A stretch of 8,574 nucleotides of DNA, taken from the NCBI GenBank assembly GCA_005883905.1, contig VAYD01000159.1, forward strand, positions 1 to 8,574. Reading direction: 5' to 3'. The notes under the pieces are model-generated. The model made no database searches. It saw only the letters and a program-made list of their open reading frames with translations, and had not been told where the DNA came from. Position 1 is the stretch's first letter, and every line of letters starts with the position of its first letter. Below are positions 1 through 4,951 of this stretch, piece by piece. The DNA comes from Actinomycetota bacterium (GTDB taxonomy: Bacteria > Actinomycetota > Thermoleophilia > Solirubrobacterales > Solirubrobacteraceae). Made by a program: the position numbers and the translations under genes.

Positions 1-6
1 GGCCTG

Positions 7-612
7 ATGGTGACCGCTGCCGACAAGCGGCGCCTCATCCTCGACGCGGCGGTCCGCGTCTTCGCCCGCCAGGGCTTCAACGGGTGCCGCGTGTCCGACA
101 TCGCCGACGAGGCGGGCGTGGCGTACGGGCTCGTCTACCACTACTTCCGCTCCAAGGACGAGGTGCTCGACACGCTGTTCCTCGAGCGCTGGAACGTCCT
201 GCTGGAGGCGATCCGCGAGACCGACCGCCAGGACATCTCGCCACGCGAGAAGCTCTACGCGATCGCGTCGTTCATCGTGGACTCCTACCGCCACGACCCC
301 GACCTGATGAAGGTGATCATCGTCGAGGTCACGCGCGCGGCGAACTCGTTCGGCCAGACGCACCTGGCCAAGATCCGCGAGGCGTACGAGCTGATCGCCA
401 ACATCGTCGAGAAGGCGCAGGACGACGGCGCGTTCAAGGACACGATCACGCCGCAGTTCGCCGCGATGGCCTTCTATGGCGCGATCGAGCAGGTCCTGAC
501 CGGGTGGATCTTCGAGCTCTTGCCGCAGAGCGACGCTGAGTACGAACAGGCCAAGGAGTTCGTCGTGGAGACGATCTGCGCGGGGCTCGACCGCGCTGCG
601 CCGGCGGTCTGA
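7..612 (+). CDS. TetR/AcrR family transcriptional regulator, FadR-like
   Basis: This is a DNA-binding repressor-type regulator of about 201 aa, the usual TetR size. The N-terminal helix-turn-helix is clear: the RRLILDAAVRVFARQGF helix (about residues 8-24), then VSDIADEAGVAYGLVYHYF (29-47) and the SKDEVL segment that closes the TetR_N domain. The C-terminal ligand domain (about 60-195), with FYGAIEQVLTGWI near 158-170, resembles the acyl-CoA-responsive FadR/YsiA-type TetR proteins, so a fatty-acyl-CoA ligand is possible but unproven. The ATG at 7 is a sensible start, since the HTH helix normally begins within about 10 residues. However, the frame is open to the window edge, so an upstream start cannot be excluded; GTG at 10 is an alternative. 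The next gene starts 15 nt downstream in the same direction. Its targets could be that membrane operon or something upstream that is not visible. Confidence 0.93.
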   Translation: MVTAADKRRLILDAAVRVFARQGFNGCRVSDIADEAGVAYGLVYHYFRSKDEVLDTLFLERWNVLLEAIRETDRQDISPREKLYAIASFIVDSYRHDPDLMKVIIVEVTRAANSFGQTHLAKIREAYELIANIVEKAQDDGAFKDTITPQFAAMAFYGAIEQVLTGWIFELLPQSDAEYEQAKEFVVETICAGLDRAAPAV

Positions 613-614
613 GG

Positions 615-620
615 TAGGTT
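615..620 (+). promoter_or_regulatory. -10-like box, possible leaderless promoter
   Basis: The hexamer TAGGTT lies just after the TetR stop and ends exactly 7 nt before the ATG at 628. A GGAG touches the ATG directly, which is too close for a normal ribosome-binding site. Initiation at or next to the start codon would give a leaderless mRNA. The same 7-nt spacing recurs before two other genes here (1658 and 3630). I see no convincing -35 box. This is an inference from position and similarity only. Confidence 0.4.
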
Positions 621-627
621 GCCGGAG

Positions 628-762
628 ATGGACAACGAACTCGCCAAGCGGCTCATGTGGTCCGGCCTGCTGGCCGGGCTCGGAGCCGTCGCTTCGATTG
701 CCACCACCCGCGTCGCCGCCATGATTTGGCGCCGCGCCTTCGGGGAAGATCCGCCTGAGTGA
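628..762 (+). CDS. Small DUF4235-like membrane protein
   Basis: This 44-aa protein has a short charged N-terminus (MDNELAKRL), one hydrophobic segment at about residues 10-33 (MWSGLLAGLGAVASIATTRVAA) and a tail ending IWRRAFGEDPPE. A small membrane protein with a Trp/Arg patch after the helix and an acidic Pro-Pro end is what I recall of actinobacterial DUF4235 proteins, which often sit beside holin-superfamily and DUF3618 genes as here. The match is by eye and the function of the family is unknown. The stop overlaps the next start (GTGA, 759-762), so translation is probably coupled. The ATG is preceded by a -10-like box rather than a spaced Shine-Dalgarno sequence. Confidence 0.7.
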   Translation: MDNELAKRLMWSGLLAGLGAVASIATTRVAAMIWRRAFGEDPPE

Positions 763-956
763 GCGGCGATCCGCACACCCCGACCGCGGCGGGTCCGGAG
801 CCCGCCGCGCACACGTCGCCTCCCGGCAGCGCCATGTTCGACGGCGCGCCGGCGTCCGCACCGTCCACCGAGCGGCCTGAGCTCGTCGTCGGCGCAGCGT
901 TTGCCGGCGGCCTCCTCGCCGCGCTGATCCTCAAGCGCCTTGGCAGCCACGACTGA
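759..956 (+). CDS. Small protein with one C-terminal membrane helix, unknown function
   Basis: This is a 65-aa reading frame that I do not recognise as a named family. The first ~40 residues are rich in Pro, Ala, Ser and Thr and probably disordered. Residues about 43-60 (LVVGAAFAGGLLAALILKRL) form a single membrane segment followed by a short basic/polar end, so the bulk would lie on one side of the membrane with a C-terminal anchor. The GTG start at 759 overlaps the previous stop and has a purine-rich GGGGAAG (742-748) 10 nt upstream. An internal ATG at 834 would give a 40-aa product that keeps the membrane helix. The 3' end overlaps the next gene by 17 bp. Tight packing between membrane-protein genes supports it being real, and the helix resembles the hydrophobic part of DUF4235-like proteins. 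Confidence 0.68.
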   Translation: MSGDPHTPTAAGPEPAAHTSPPGSAMFDGAPASAPSTERPELVVGAAFAGGLLAALILKRLGSHD

Positions 957-1371
957 CAACAACTCACAGGCGAACATCATCGCCGCCATCAACGAGGTCT
1001 CCGACAAGGCCCAGCTGCTCGTCCGCGAGGAGATCGAGCTGGCCAAGGCGGAGGTCACCGCAAAGCTGCAGACGCTCGCGCGCGGGCTGGCGGTCGGTGT
1101 CGCCGCCGGCATCTTCGTCATCGCCGGGCTGGTCCTGTTCCTGCACGGCCTTTCCTGGCTGGCCTACTGGCTCCTGCCCGTGCCCACGTACGCGTACTTC
1201 TGGGGCTTCTTCCTCATCGCGGGCATCCTGTTCGTCGTCGGCGGCATCGCCGGCTACCTCGCGGCGCGCTGGCTCAAGAGCGTGCAGTCGCCCACGCCGG
1301 AGATGGCGCTCGAGGAGGCCAAGCTGATCCGCGAGACCGTGAAGTCCTCCGACCCCGAGACCACGATCTAG
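940..1371 (+). CDS. Phage-holin-superfamily (PF07332-type) membrane protein
   Basis: This 143-aa integral membrane protein has an amphipathic, charged N-terminal helix (about residues 10-48, VREEIELAKAEVTAKLQ) suited to a coiled coil. Two hydrophobic segments follow: about 50-79 (with a long GLVLFLHGLSWLAYWLLP stretch) and 86-108 (YFWGFFLIAGILFVVGGIAGYLAARW). The C-terminal tail is charged (EMALEEAKLIRETVKSS). This layout matches the 'phage holin family/putative actinobacterial holin-X' proteins. These are chromosomal envelope proteins, not phage lysis holins, and their function is poorly known. The start is TTG at 940: an in-frame stop at 925-927 and the lack of any ATG, GTG or TTG shortly downstream leave it as the only reasonable choice. 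There is no obvious Shine-Dalgarno sequence, so translation is probably coupled to the preceding gene, which it overlaps by 17 bp. Confidence 0.88.
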   Translation: MAATTDNNSQANIIAAINEVSDKAQLLVREEIELAKAEVTAKLQTLARGLAVGVAAGIFVIAGLVLFLHGLSWLAYWLLPVPTYAYFWGFFLIAGILFVVGGIAGYLAARWLKSVQSPTPEMALEEAKLIRETVKSSDPETTI

Positions 1372-1374
1372 CCG

Positions 1375-1602
1375 ATGGCGACGCGCACACCCGAGGAGAT
1401 CCGCCGGTCGATCGAGTCCAACCGCGCCGAGCTCGCGCTGTCGCTCGGGCGGCTGCGCGGCGAGGTGGCCGAGGTCACCGACTGGCGCAAGCAGATCGCC
1501 CGCCACCGCAGGGAGGTCGTCATCGGGGCGGCGGTCGCCGGGTTCGTGATCGGCGGCGGGATCGCCGCGCTCGGCGGCATCATGCGCCGCCGCCGCCGCT
1601 AG
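1375..1602 (+). CDS. DUF3618 family membrane protein
   Basis: This 75-aa protein begins with the typical DUF3618 signature: TPEEIRRSIESNRAELALSLGRL (residues 5-27), an amphipathic helix. A linker with DWRKQIARHRRE follows, then one glycine-rich membrane segment (about 48-69) and a terminal run of five arginines, which predicts a cytoplasmic C-terminus by the positive-inside rule. The ATG at 1375 lies only 3 nt after the stop of the holin-superfamily gene, so the two are surely co-transcribed and likely act together at the membrane. DUF3618 and PF07332 proteins are frequent neighbours in actinobacteria, but no biochemical role is established. It is the last gene of the small membrane cluster; its stop touches a palindromic element. 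Confidence 0.9.
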   Translation: MATRTPEEIRRSIESNRAELALSLGRLRGEVAEVTDWRKQIARHRREVVIGAAVAGFVIGGGIAALGGIMRRRRR

Positions 1603-1629
1603 CGACAAAAGGGTCAGACCCAAATGTCG
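1603..1629. repeat. 27-bp interrupted palindrome (GGGTC-A-GACCC core)
   Basis: The element starts right after the DUF3618 stop codon. Outer arms CGACA (1603-1607) and TGTCG (1625-1629) are perfect reverse complements. Inner arms GGGTC (1611-1615) and GACCC (1617-1621) are also perfect, centred on A1616. The two AAA spacers between inner and outer arms (1608-1610, 1622-1624) do not pair, so 10 of 13 positions per arm are complementary. The A-rich spacers stand out from the surrounding GC-rich sequence. It has no T-run and a one-base loop, so it is a poor intrinsic terminator. It may be an operator, since it reaches the expected -35 position of the downstream promoter, or a dispersed REP-like element. 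No second full copy is present in the window. Confidence 0.75.
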
Positions 1630-1644
1630 GTCCGGGCGCGCCCG

Positions 1645-1650
1645 TAGCCT
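1645..1650 (+). promoter_or_regulatory. -10-like box for the AI-2E permease gene
   Basis: TAGCCT ends 7 nt before the GTG start at 1658, with the GC-only spacer CGCGCGG between. No Shine-Dalgarno sequence is visible, so a leaderless transcript is plausible. With a 17-bp spacer the -35 region would be 1622-1627, inside the right half of the palindrome at 1603-1629. A protein bound there could block this promoter. This is an inference from spacing. Confidence 0.45.
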
Positions 1651-1657
1651 CGCGCGG

Positions 1658-2725
1658 GTGCAGCCAGGTCCCAACGCGTGGACCACGCGGCAGATCGTGC
1701 GCGTGTTCTTGACGCTTGCCGTGCTCGCGCTCCTTCTGTACCTCGTCTACAGGGTGCGCTCGGTCCTCGAGCTCGTGCTCGTGGCCGGCTTCCTCGCGAT
1801 CGCGCTCGGCCCGCCGGTCGAGTTCCTCGTGCGCCGCCATATCCGGCGCGGCATCGCGATCGTGCTGGTCTACCTCGGCATCGTCGCCGCGATCTTCGGC
1901 GTCGGCCTGGTGATCATCCCGCCGGTCGTAGACCAGGTGAACGGGCTCTCGAAGGACATCCCCGGCTACGTCCAGGATCTGCGCAAGAGCAAGACGTTCC
2001 GCAAGTACGACGACAAGTACGACATCTCCAAGAAGCTCAACGAGCAGGCCGCGAAGCTTCCCTCGAGGCTGGGCGAGGCTGCGGGCACGTTGCAGGACAT
2101 CACCGTGGGCGTCTTCGGCGCACTGGTGAAGCTCGTGACGGTGCTGACGATGACGTTCTTCCTGCTGCTCGACGGCGGCAAGATCCTGCGCTTCTTCTTA
2201 GGGATGCGCGGGCCGGCCGAGGAAGAGCGTCTGCGCGTCGTCTTCGAGGGCATCTACCGCTCGGTCGCGGGCTACGTCGCGGGCAACCTGCTCATCAGCT
2301 TCATCGCCGGCGGCGTCACGTACGTCACGCTGCGGATCCTCGGCGTGCCGTTCGCTGCTCCGCTGGCGGTGCTGATGGGCTTCCTGGACCTGATCCCGCT
2401 GGTCGGCGCCACGATCGGCGGGATCGTCATCGGGGCGGTGACCGCGTTCACCGACTTCCCGACGGCGACGATCGTCTGGGTCATCGTTCTCATCGTCTAC
2501 CAGCAGATCGAGAACAACGTGCTGCAACCCGTGGTCTACCGCCGCACCGTCCAGGTGGCGCCGCTCCTCACCATCGTCGCGATCCTGATCGGCTCGACCC
2601 TGCTCGGCGTCCTCGGGGTGCTCGTCGCGATCCCGGTCGCGGGCGCGATCCAGATCGTCGTGCGGGACATCTGGAACCGGCGCGAGCCGGCGATCGCGAT
2701 CGTCGAGCAGCCGGGGACGAGCTAG
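1658..2725 (+). CDS. AI-2E family transporter (UPF0118 permease)
   Basis: This polytopic inner-membrane protein of 355 aa has the usual family length. Hydrophobic segments lie at about residues 15-31, 36-50, 66-90, 149-171, 205-228, 233-263, 270-282 and 300-335, and a soluble, charged loop at about 91-145 follows the third. Family hallmarks are LLLDGGKILRFF (169-180), FLDLIPLVGATIGG (242-255) and YQQIENNVLQPVVY (281-294). Members include the E. coli TqsA/YdiK type and Na+(Li+)/H+ antiporters, so the cargo cannot be read from the sequence and the AI-2 name should not be taken as the function. The GTG start at 1658 places about 14 polar residues before the first helix and has a -10-like box at 1645. 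The stop TAG lies within a CTAG shared with the convergent DegV gene. Confidence 0.93.
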   Translation: MQPGPNAWTTRQIVRVFLTLAVLALLLYLVYRVRSVLELVLVAGFLAIALGPPVEFLVRRHIRRGIAIVLVYLGIVAAIFGVGLVIIPPVVDQVNGLSKDIPGYVQDLRKSKTFRKYDDKYDISKKLNEQAAKLPSRLGEAAGTLQDITVGVFGALVKLVTVLTMTFFLLLDGGKILRFFLGMRGPAEEERLRVVFEGIYRSVAGYVAGNLLISFIAGGVTYVTLRILGVPFAAPLAVLMGFLDLIPLVGATIGGIVIGAVTAFTDFPTATIVWVIVLIVYQQIENNVLQPVVYRRTVQVAPLLTIVAILIGSTLLGVLGVLVAIPVAGAIQIVVRDIWNRREPAIAIVEQPGTS

Positions 2726-3585
2726 CCCAGCAGGCTGCTCGGGATCCCGCCGACGCCGAGCAGGCCCGGGCCGACGTGGGTCCCGATCACGGGGCCGATC
2801 TCGCCGACGAACACCGGTTCCTTGCCGAAGATCTCGCGGCCACGGTCGGCCAGCGCCGCGGCCTGGTCAGGCGCCTGGATGTGCTGCACGACCCAGGCGT
2901 CGCAGCCGTCGTCGTGGCGCGCGCGCAGGAAGTCCACCATCCGCTCGAAGGCACGGCCCGAGGTGCGCACGCGCTCGATCGGGGTGATCTCGCCGTCGAC
3001 GGTCAGGATCGGCTTGATCTTCAGCGCACCGCCGAGCCAGGCCTGCGCGGTGCCGATCCGCCCGCCGCGGCGCAGGAACTCGAGCGTGTCTACCGCGAAC
3101 CAGATCTTCGCCACGTCTACAGCCGCGCGGACGCGCGCGGTCACGGCGTCGATGTCGCCGCCGGCGCGCGCGGCCGCCGCGCCGGCGAGCGCGCTCAGGC
3201 CGATGATCCCGCACGCGCTGTTGGTGTCGACGACCTCGATGCGACGCTGCGGCTTGCGGCTGGCCAGATCGGTCGCGGCCTGGCGAGCGGACTCGACGGT
3301 GCCCGATATCCCGCCCGAGATGTGGACCGAGACGATGTCGCGGCCCTCCTCGACGAGCGGCTCGTACACGGTCAGGAAGTCGCCGATCGACGGCTGCGAC
3401 GTGGTCGGCAGCTGCGCCGACGTGCGCAGGCTCTCGTAGAACGCGTCGAAGTCCGGCATGTCGCTCTCGCGCTCGTGACGGTCGCCCGCATTGACGTAGA
3501 GCGAGACCTCGTGAAGGCCGTTGGACTCGACGAGCTCGCGCGGCATGTAGTGCGTCGTGTCGACGACGATGGCGACCTCGGGCAT
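2722..3585 (-). CDS. DegV family protein (fatty-acid-binding, FakB-like)
   Basis: This soluble 287-aa protein has the usual DegV/FakB length. FakB-type members carry a fatty acid for phosphorylation by FakA. Visible signatures are an N-terminal VAIVVDTTHYMP strand-turn (residues 4-15, in place of the common DSTADLP), PTTSQPS (60-66), VHISGGISGTVESA (87-100), EFLRRGGRIG followed by KPILTVDGEI in the middle, and a C-terminal IGTHVGPGLLG. The set covers the lipid-binding pocket residues known for the family. I chose the ATG at 3585; a TTG at 3594 would add three residues but overlaps a -10-like box. No fakA kinase gene is in the window, so the partner is unknown. It is divergent from the epimerase gene (44 bp apart) and convergent with the AI-2E permease. 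Confidence 0.93.
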   Translation of the reverse strand: MPEVAIVVDTTHYMPRELVESNGLHEVSLYVNAGDRHERESDMPDFDAFYESLRTSAQLPTTSQPSIGDFLTVYEPLVEEGRDIVSVHISGGISGTVESARQAATDLASRKPQRRIEVVDTNSACGIIGLSALAGAAAARAGGDIDAVTARVRAAVDVAKIWFAVDTLEFLRRGGRIGTAQAWLGGALKIKPILTVDGEITPIERVRTSGRAFERMVDFLRARHDDGCDAWVVQHIQAPDQAAALADRGREIFGKEPVFVGEIGPVIGTHVGPGLLGVGGIPSSLLG

Positions 3586-3593
3586 CGCGCGCA

Positions 3594-3599
3594 AGCCTA
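3594..3599 (-). promoter_or_regulatory. -10-like box for the DegV gene
   Basis: Read on the minus strand this is TAGGCT, ending 8 nt before the ATG at 3585, with the spacer TGCGCGCG and no Shine-Dalgarno sequence. It supports the ATG over the TTG at 3594 as start and suggests a leaderless mRNA. Its -35 position at 17-bp spacing (3617-3622) coincides with the -10-like box of the divergent gene. Confidence 0.4.
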
Positions 3600-3616
3600 T
3601 TCCTCGGACCTCGACC

Positions 3617-3622
3617 TACACT
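3617..3622 (+). promoter_or_regulatory. -10-like box for the epimerase gene
   Basis: TACACT ends 7 nt before the GTG start at 3630 (spacer CCGCGGC). It is the best match to a TANNNT -10 element in the 44-bp divergent gap. At a 17-bp spacer the -35 position would be 3594-3599, which is the opposing gene's -10-like box. The two promoters would therefore overlap and could compete. Confidence 0.45.
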
Positions 3623-3629
3623 CCGCGGC

Positions 3630-4697
3630 GTGGGGGTCACGTTGGTCACCGGAGCCTCGGGGCTCGTGGGGTCGCATGTCGCGCGCCAGCTCGTCCTGCG
3701 CGGTGACAACGTGCGCGTGACGACGCGGCCACGGTCGCGCTTGGGAAACCTCGCCGACCTCGATGTGGAGCGCGTCGAGTGCGACATCCTCGACCGCCGC
3801 GCGCTGCGCCGCGCGATGCGCGGCGTCGACCGCCTCTTCCACGTCGCCGGGCTCACGAACCTGCGTGCCGACGCCGACACGCTGTTCCGCATCAACGTCC
3901 AGGGGACGACCACGGCGCTGGAGGAGGCGCTGGCCGCGGGCGTCGAGCGCTGCGTGTACACATCGTCGGTCGCCGCCGTCGGGCCCGCGCCGCGCGGCTC
4001 GACGGCCGACGAACGCCAGGTCTTCCGTGCCGGCCGCTACGGCCTGCCGTACATCAACGCCAAGCACGAGGCCGAGAAGGAGGCGCTGCGGATCGGCGGC
4101 CTCGGGCTCCCGGTCGTCGTCGTCAACCCGGGCCACGTGTTCGGCGCCGGCGACGTGTACCACTCGTCGACCGAGCTGGTGCGCCGCTTCCTGCGCCGCG
4201 AGATCCCGGCCTACGTCGACGGCGCGCTCAACATCGTCGACGCCGAGGACGTCGCGCGCGGACAGCTGCTGGCCGACGAGCGCGGCACTCCCGGCGAGCG
4301 CTACATCCTCGGCAATCGCAACTTCACGCTCGACCGCCTCTTTGCGGACCTCGGGCGCCTCAGCGGCGTCGAGCCGCCGGCGGTGAAGCTGCCGCTCGCC
4401 GCCGCGGTGACGCTCGCCCGCGGCCTCGAGCTCAACCCGCTGTCCAAACGGCCGCCGATCACCGTCGGTGAGGTCCGCGCGGCATCGCTGTGGTGGTCGT
4501 TCCGTTCGACGAAGGCCAAGCGCGAGCTCGGCTACAAGCCCGCGCACCACGAGGACACGCTGCAGACGACGATCGACTGGTACCGCGACCGCGAGCCGGC
4601 CAGGCTGCGCAGGCCCGGCACGCGCCAGCCGATCCCGCTGCGCGTCGTCGGCTACGGCGTCAAGCAGACGACGAGCCTGGCAGGCTGGCTGGACTGA
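3630..4697 (+). CDS. NAD(P)-dependent epimerase/dehydratase (extended SDR)
   Basis: This is a 355-aa Rossmann-fold oxidoreductase of the extended short-chain dehydrogenase family. The nucleotide-binding motif TGASGLVG is at residues 7-14, the acidic CDILD at 51-55, the active-site strand YTSSVAAVG at 110-118, and the catalytic YxxxK is Y141-INA-K145. RVNPGHVFG-like VVNPGHVFGAGD follows the catalytic helix. The C-terminal substrate domain contains YILGNRNFTLDRLF and an end region with KAKRELGYKP, typical of sugar-nucleotide epimerases and the HpnA/dihydroflavonol-reductase-like branch. The substrate (nucleotide sugar, steroid or isoprenoid-derived) cannot be decided. A tail of about 35 residues after the usual end (RLRRPGTRQPIPLR to the stop) is slightly longer than many relatives. 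The GTG at 3630 starts two residues before the first beta strand. The stop overlaps the next ATG (TGATG), so the following thioredoxin-fold gene is translationally coupled. Confidence 0.92.
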   Translation: MGVTLVTGASGLVGSHVARQLVLRGDNVRVTTRPRSRLGNLADLDVERVECDILDRRALRRAMRGVDRLFHVAGLTNLRADADTLFRINVQGTTTALEEALAAGVERCVYTSSVAAVGPAPRGSTADERQVFRAGRYGLPYINAKHEAEKEALRIGGLGLPVVVVNPGHVFGAGDVYHSSTELVRRFLRREIPAYVDGALNIVDAEDVARGQLLADERGTPGERYILGNRNFTLDRLFADLGRLSGVEPPAVKLPLAAAVTLARGLELNPLSKRPPITVGEVRAASLWWSFRSTKAKRELGYKPAHHEDTLQTTIDWYRDREPARLRRPGTRQPIPLRVVGYGVKQTTSLAGWLD

Positions 4698-4951
4698 TGG
4701 CAACCACGCTCTACCGCTGCCGAACGCCGACCGACTGGCTGTGCCCGTGCGGGCGGGTCGCGCGTGAGCTGCGTCGGGATCAGCAGGACGTCGAGACGGT
4801 GCGCGTGCCGTGGCGCCGGCGCGATCGCCCCGAGGTTCAGGCTCTGTCGGGCCAGCGCTCGGTGCCGCTCGTCGTCATCGACGGCGAGGCGATCTGCGAC
4901 TCGAAGCGAATCGTCGAGCACCTGCGCTGGCGGCGGTTCGCGAGCGCGTGA
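4697..4951 (+). CDS. Small glutaredoxin/GST N-terminal-domain-like protein
   Basis: This 84-aa protein consists of one thioredoxin-fold domain with no C-terminal GST helical domain. It starts MATTLYRCRTPTDWLCPCGRV, so Cys8, Cys16 and Cys18 cluster at the N-terminus where glutaredoxins have CPxC; the motif here is C-P-C. The later SVPLVVIDGE holds the cis-proline loop and ICDSKRIVEHL matches the GST/glutaredoxin (E/D)S motif that contacts the thiol cofactor. A thiol-disulfide or glutathione/mycothiol-linked role is likely; actinobacteria commonly use mycothiol, so glutathione itself is uncertain. The ATG overlaps the epimerase stop (TGATG), which fixes the start and indicates one transcript. 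The last 77 bp overlap the opposite-strand peptidase gene. Confidence 0.82.
   Translation: MATTLYRCRTPTDWLCPCGRVARELRRDQQDVETVRVPWRRRDRPEVQALSGQRSVPLVVIDGEAICDSKRIVEHLRWRRFASA

Noticed and set aside
474..1121. A 215-codon minus-strand frame opposite the small membrane genes
   Set aside because: No family resemblance, and the + strand genes there have coherent starts, overlaps and membrane helices.
940..1371. Prophage lysis holin
   Set aside because: No phage genes nearby; the protein fits the chromosomal actinobacterial holin-superfamily group found beside DUF3618.
1603..1629. Palindrome as an intrinsic terminator for the membrane operon
   Set aside because: One-base loop, 5-bp inner stem, unpaired A/A spacers and no following T-run make a stable terminator hairpin unlikely.
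3592..3594. TTG as the DegV start codon
   Set aside because: It overlaps the TAGGCT box, and the ATG at 3585 gives the normal family N-terminus.
1678..3720. A 680-codon open frame on the + strand spanning the permease and DegV genes
   Set aside because: It is a GC-rich shadow: Arg/Asp/Pro-rich low-complexity translation with no domain, crossing two well-supported genes on opposite strands.
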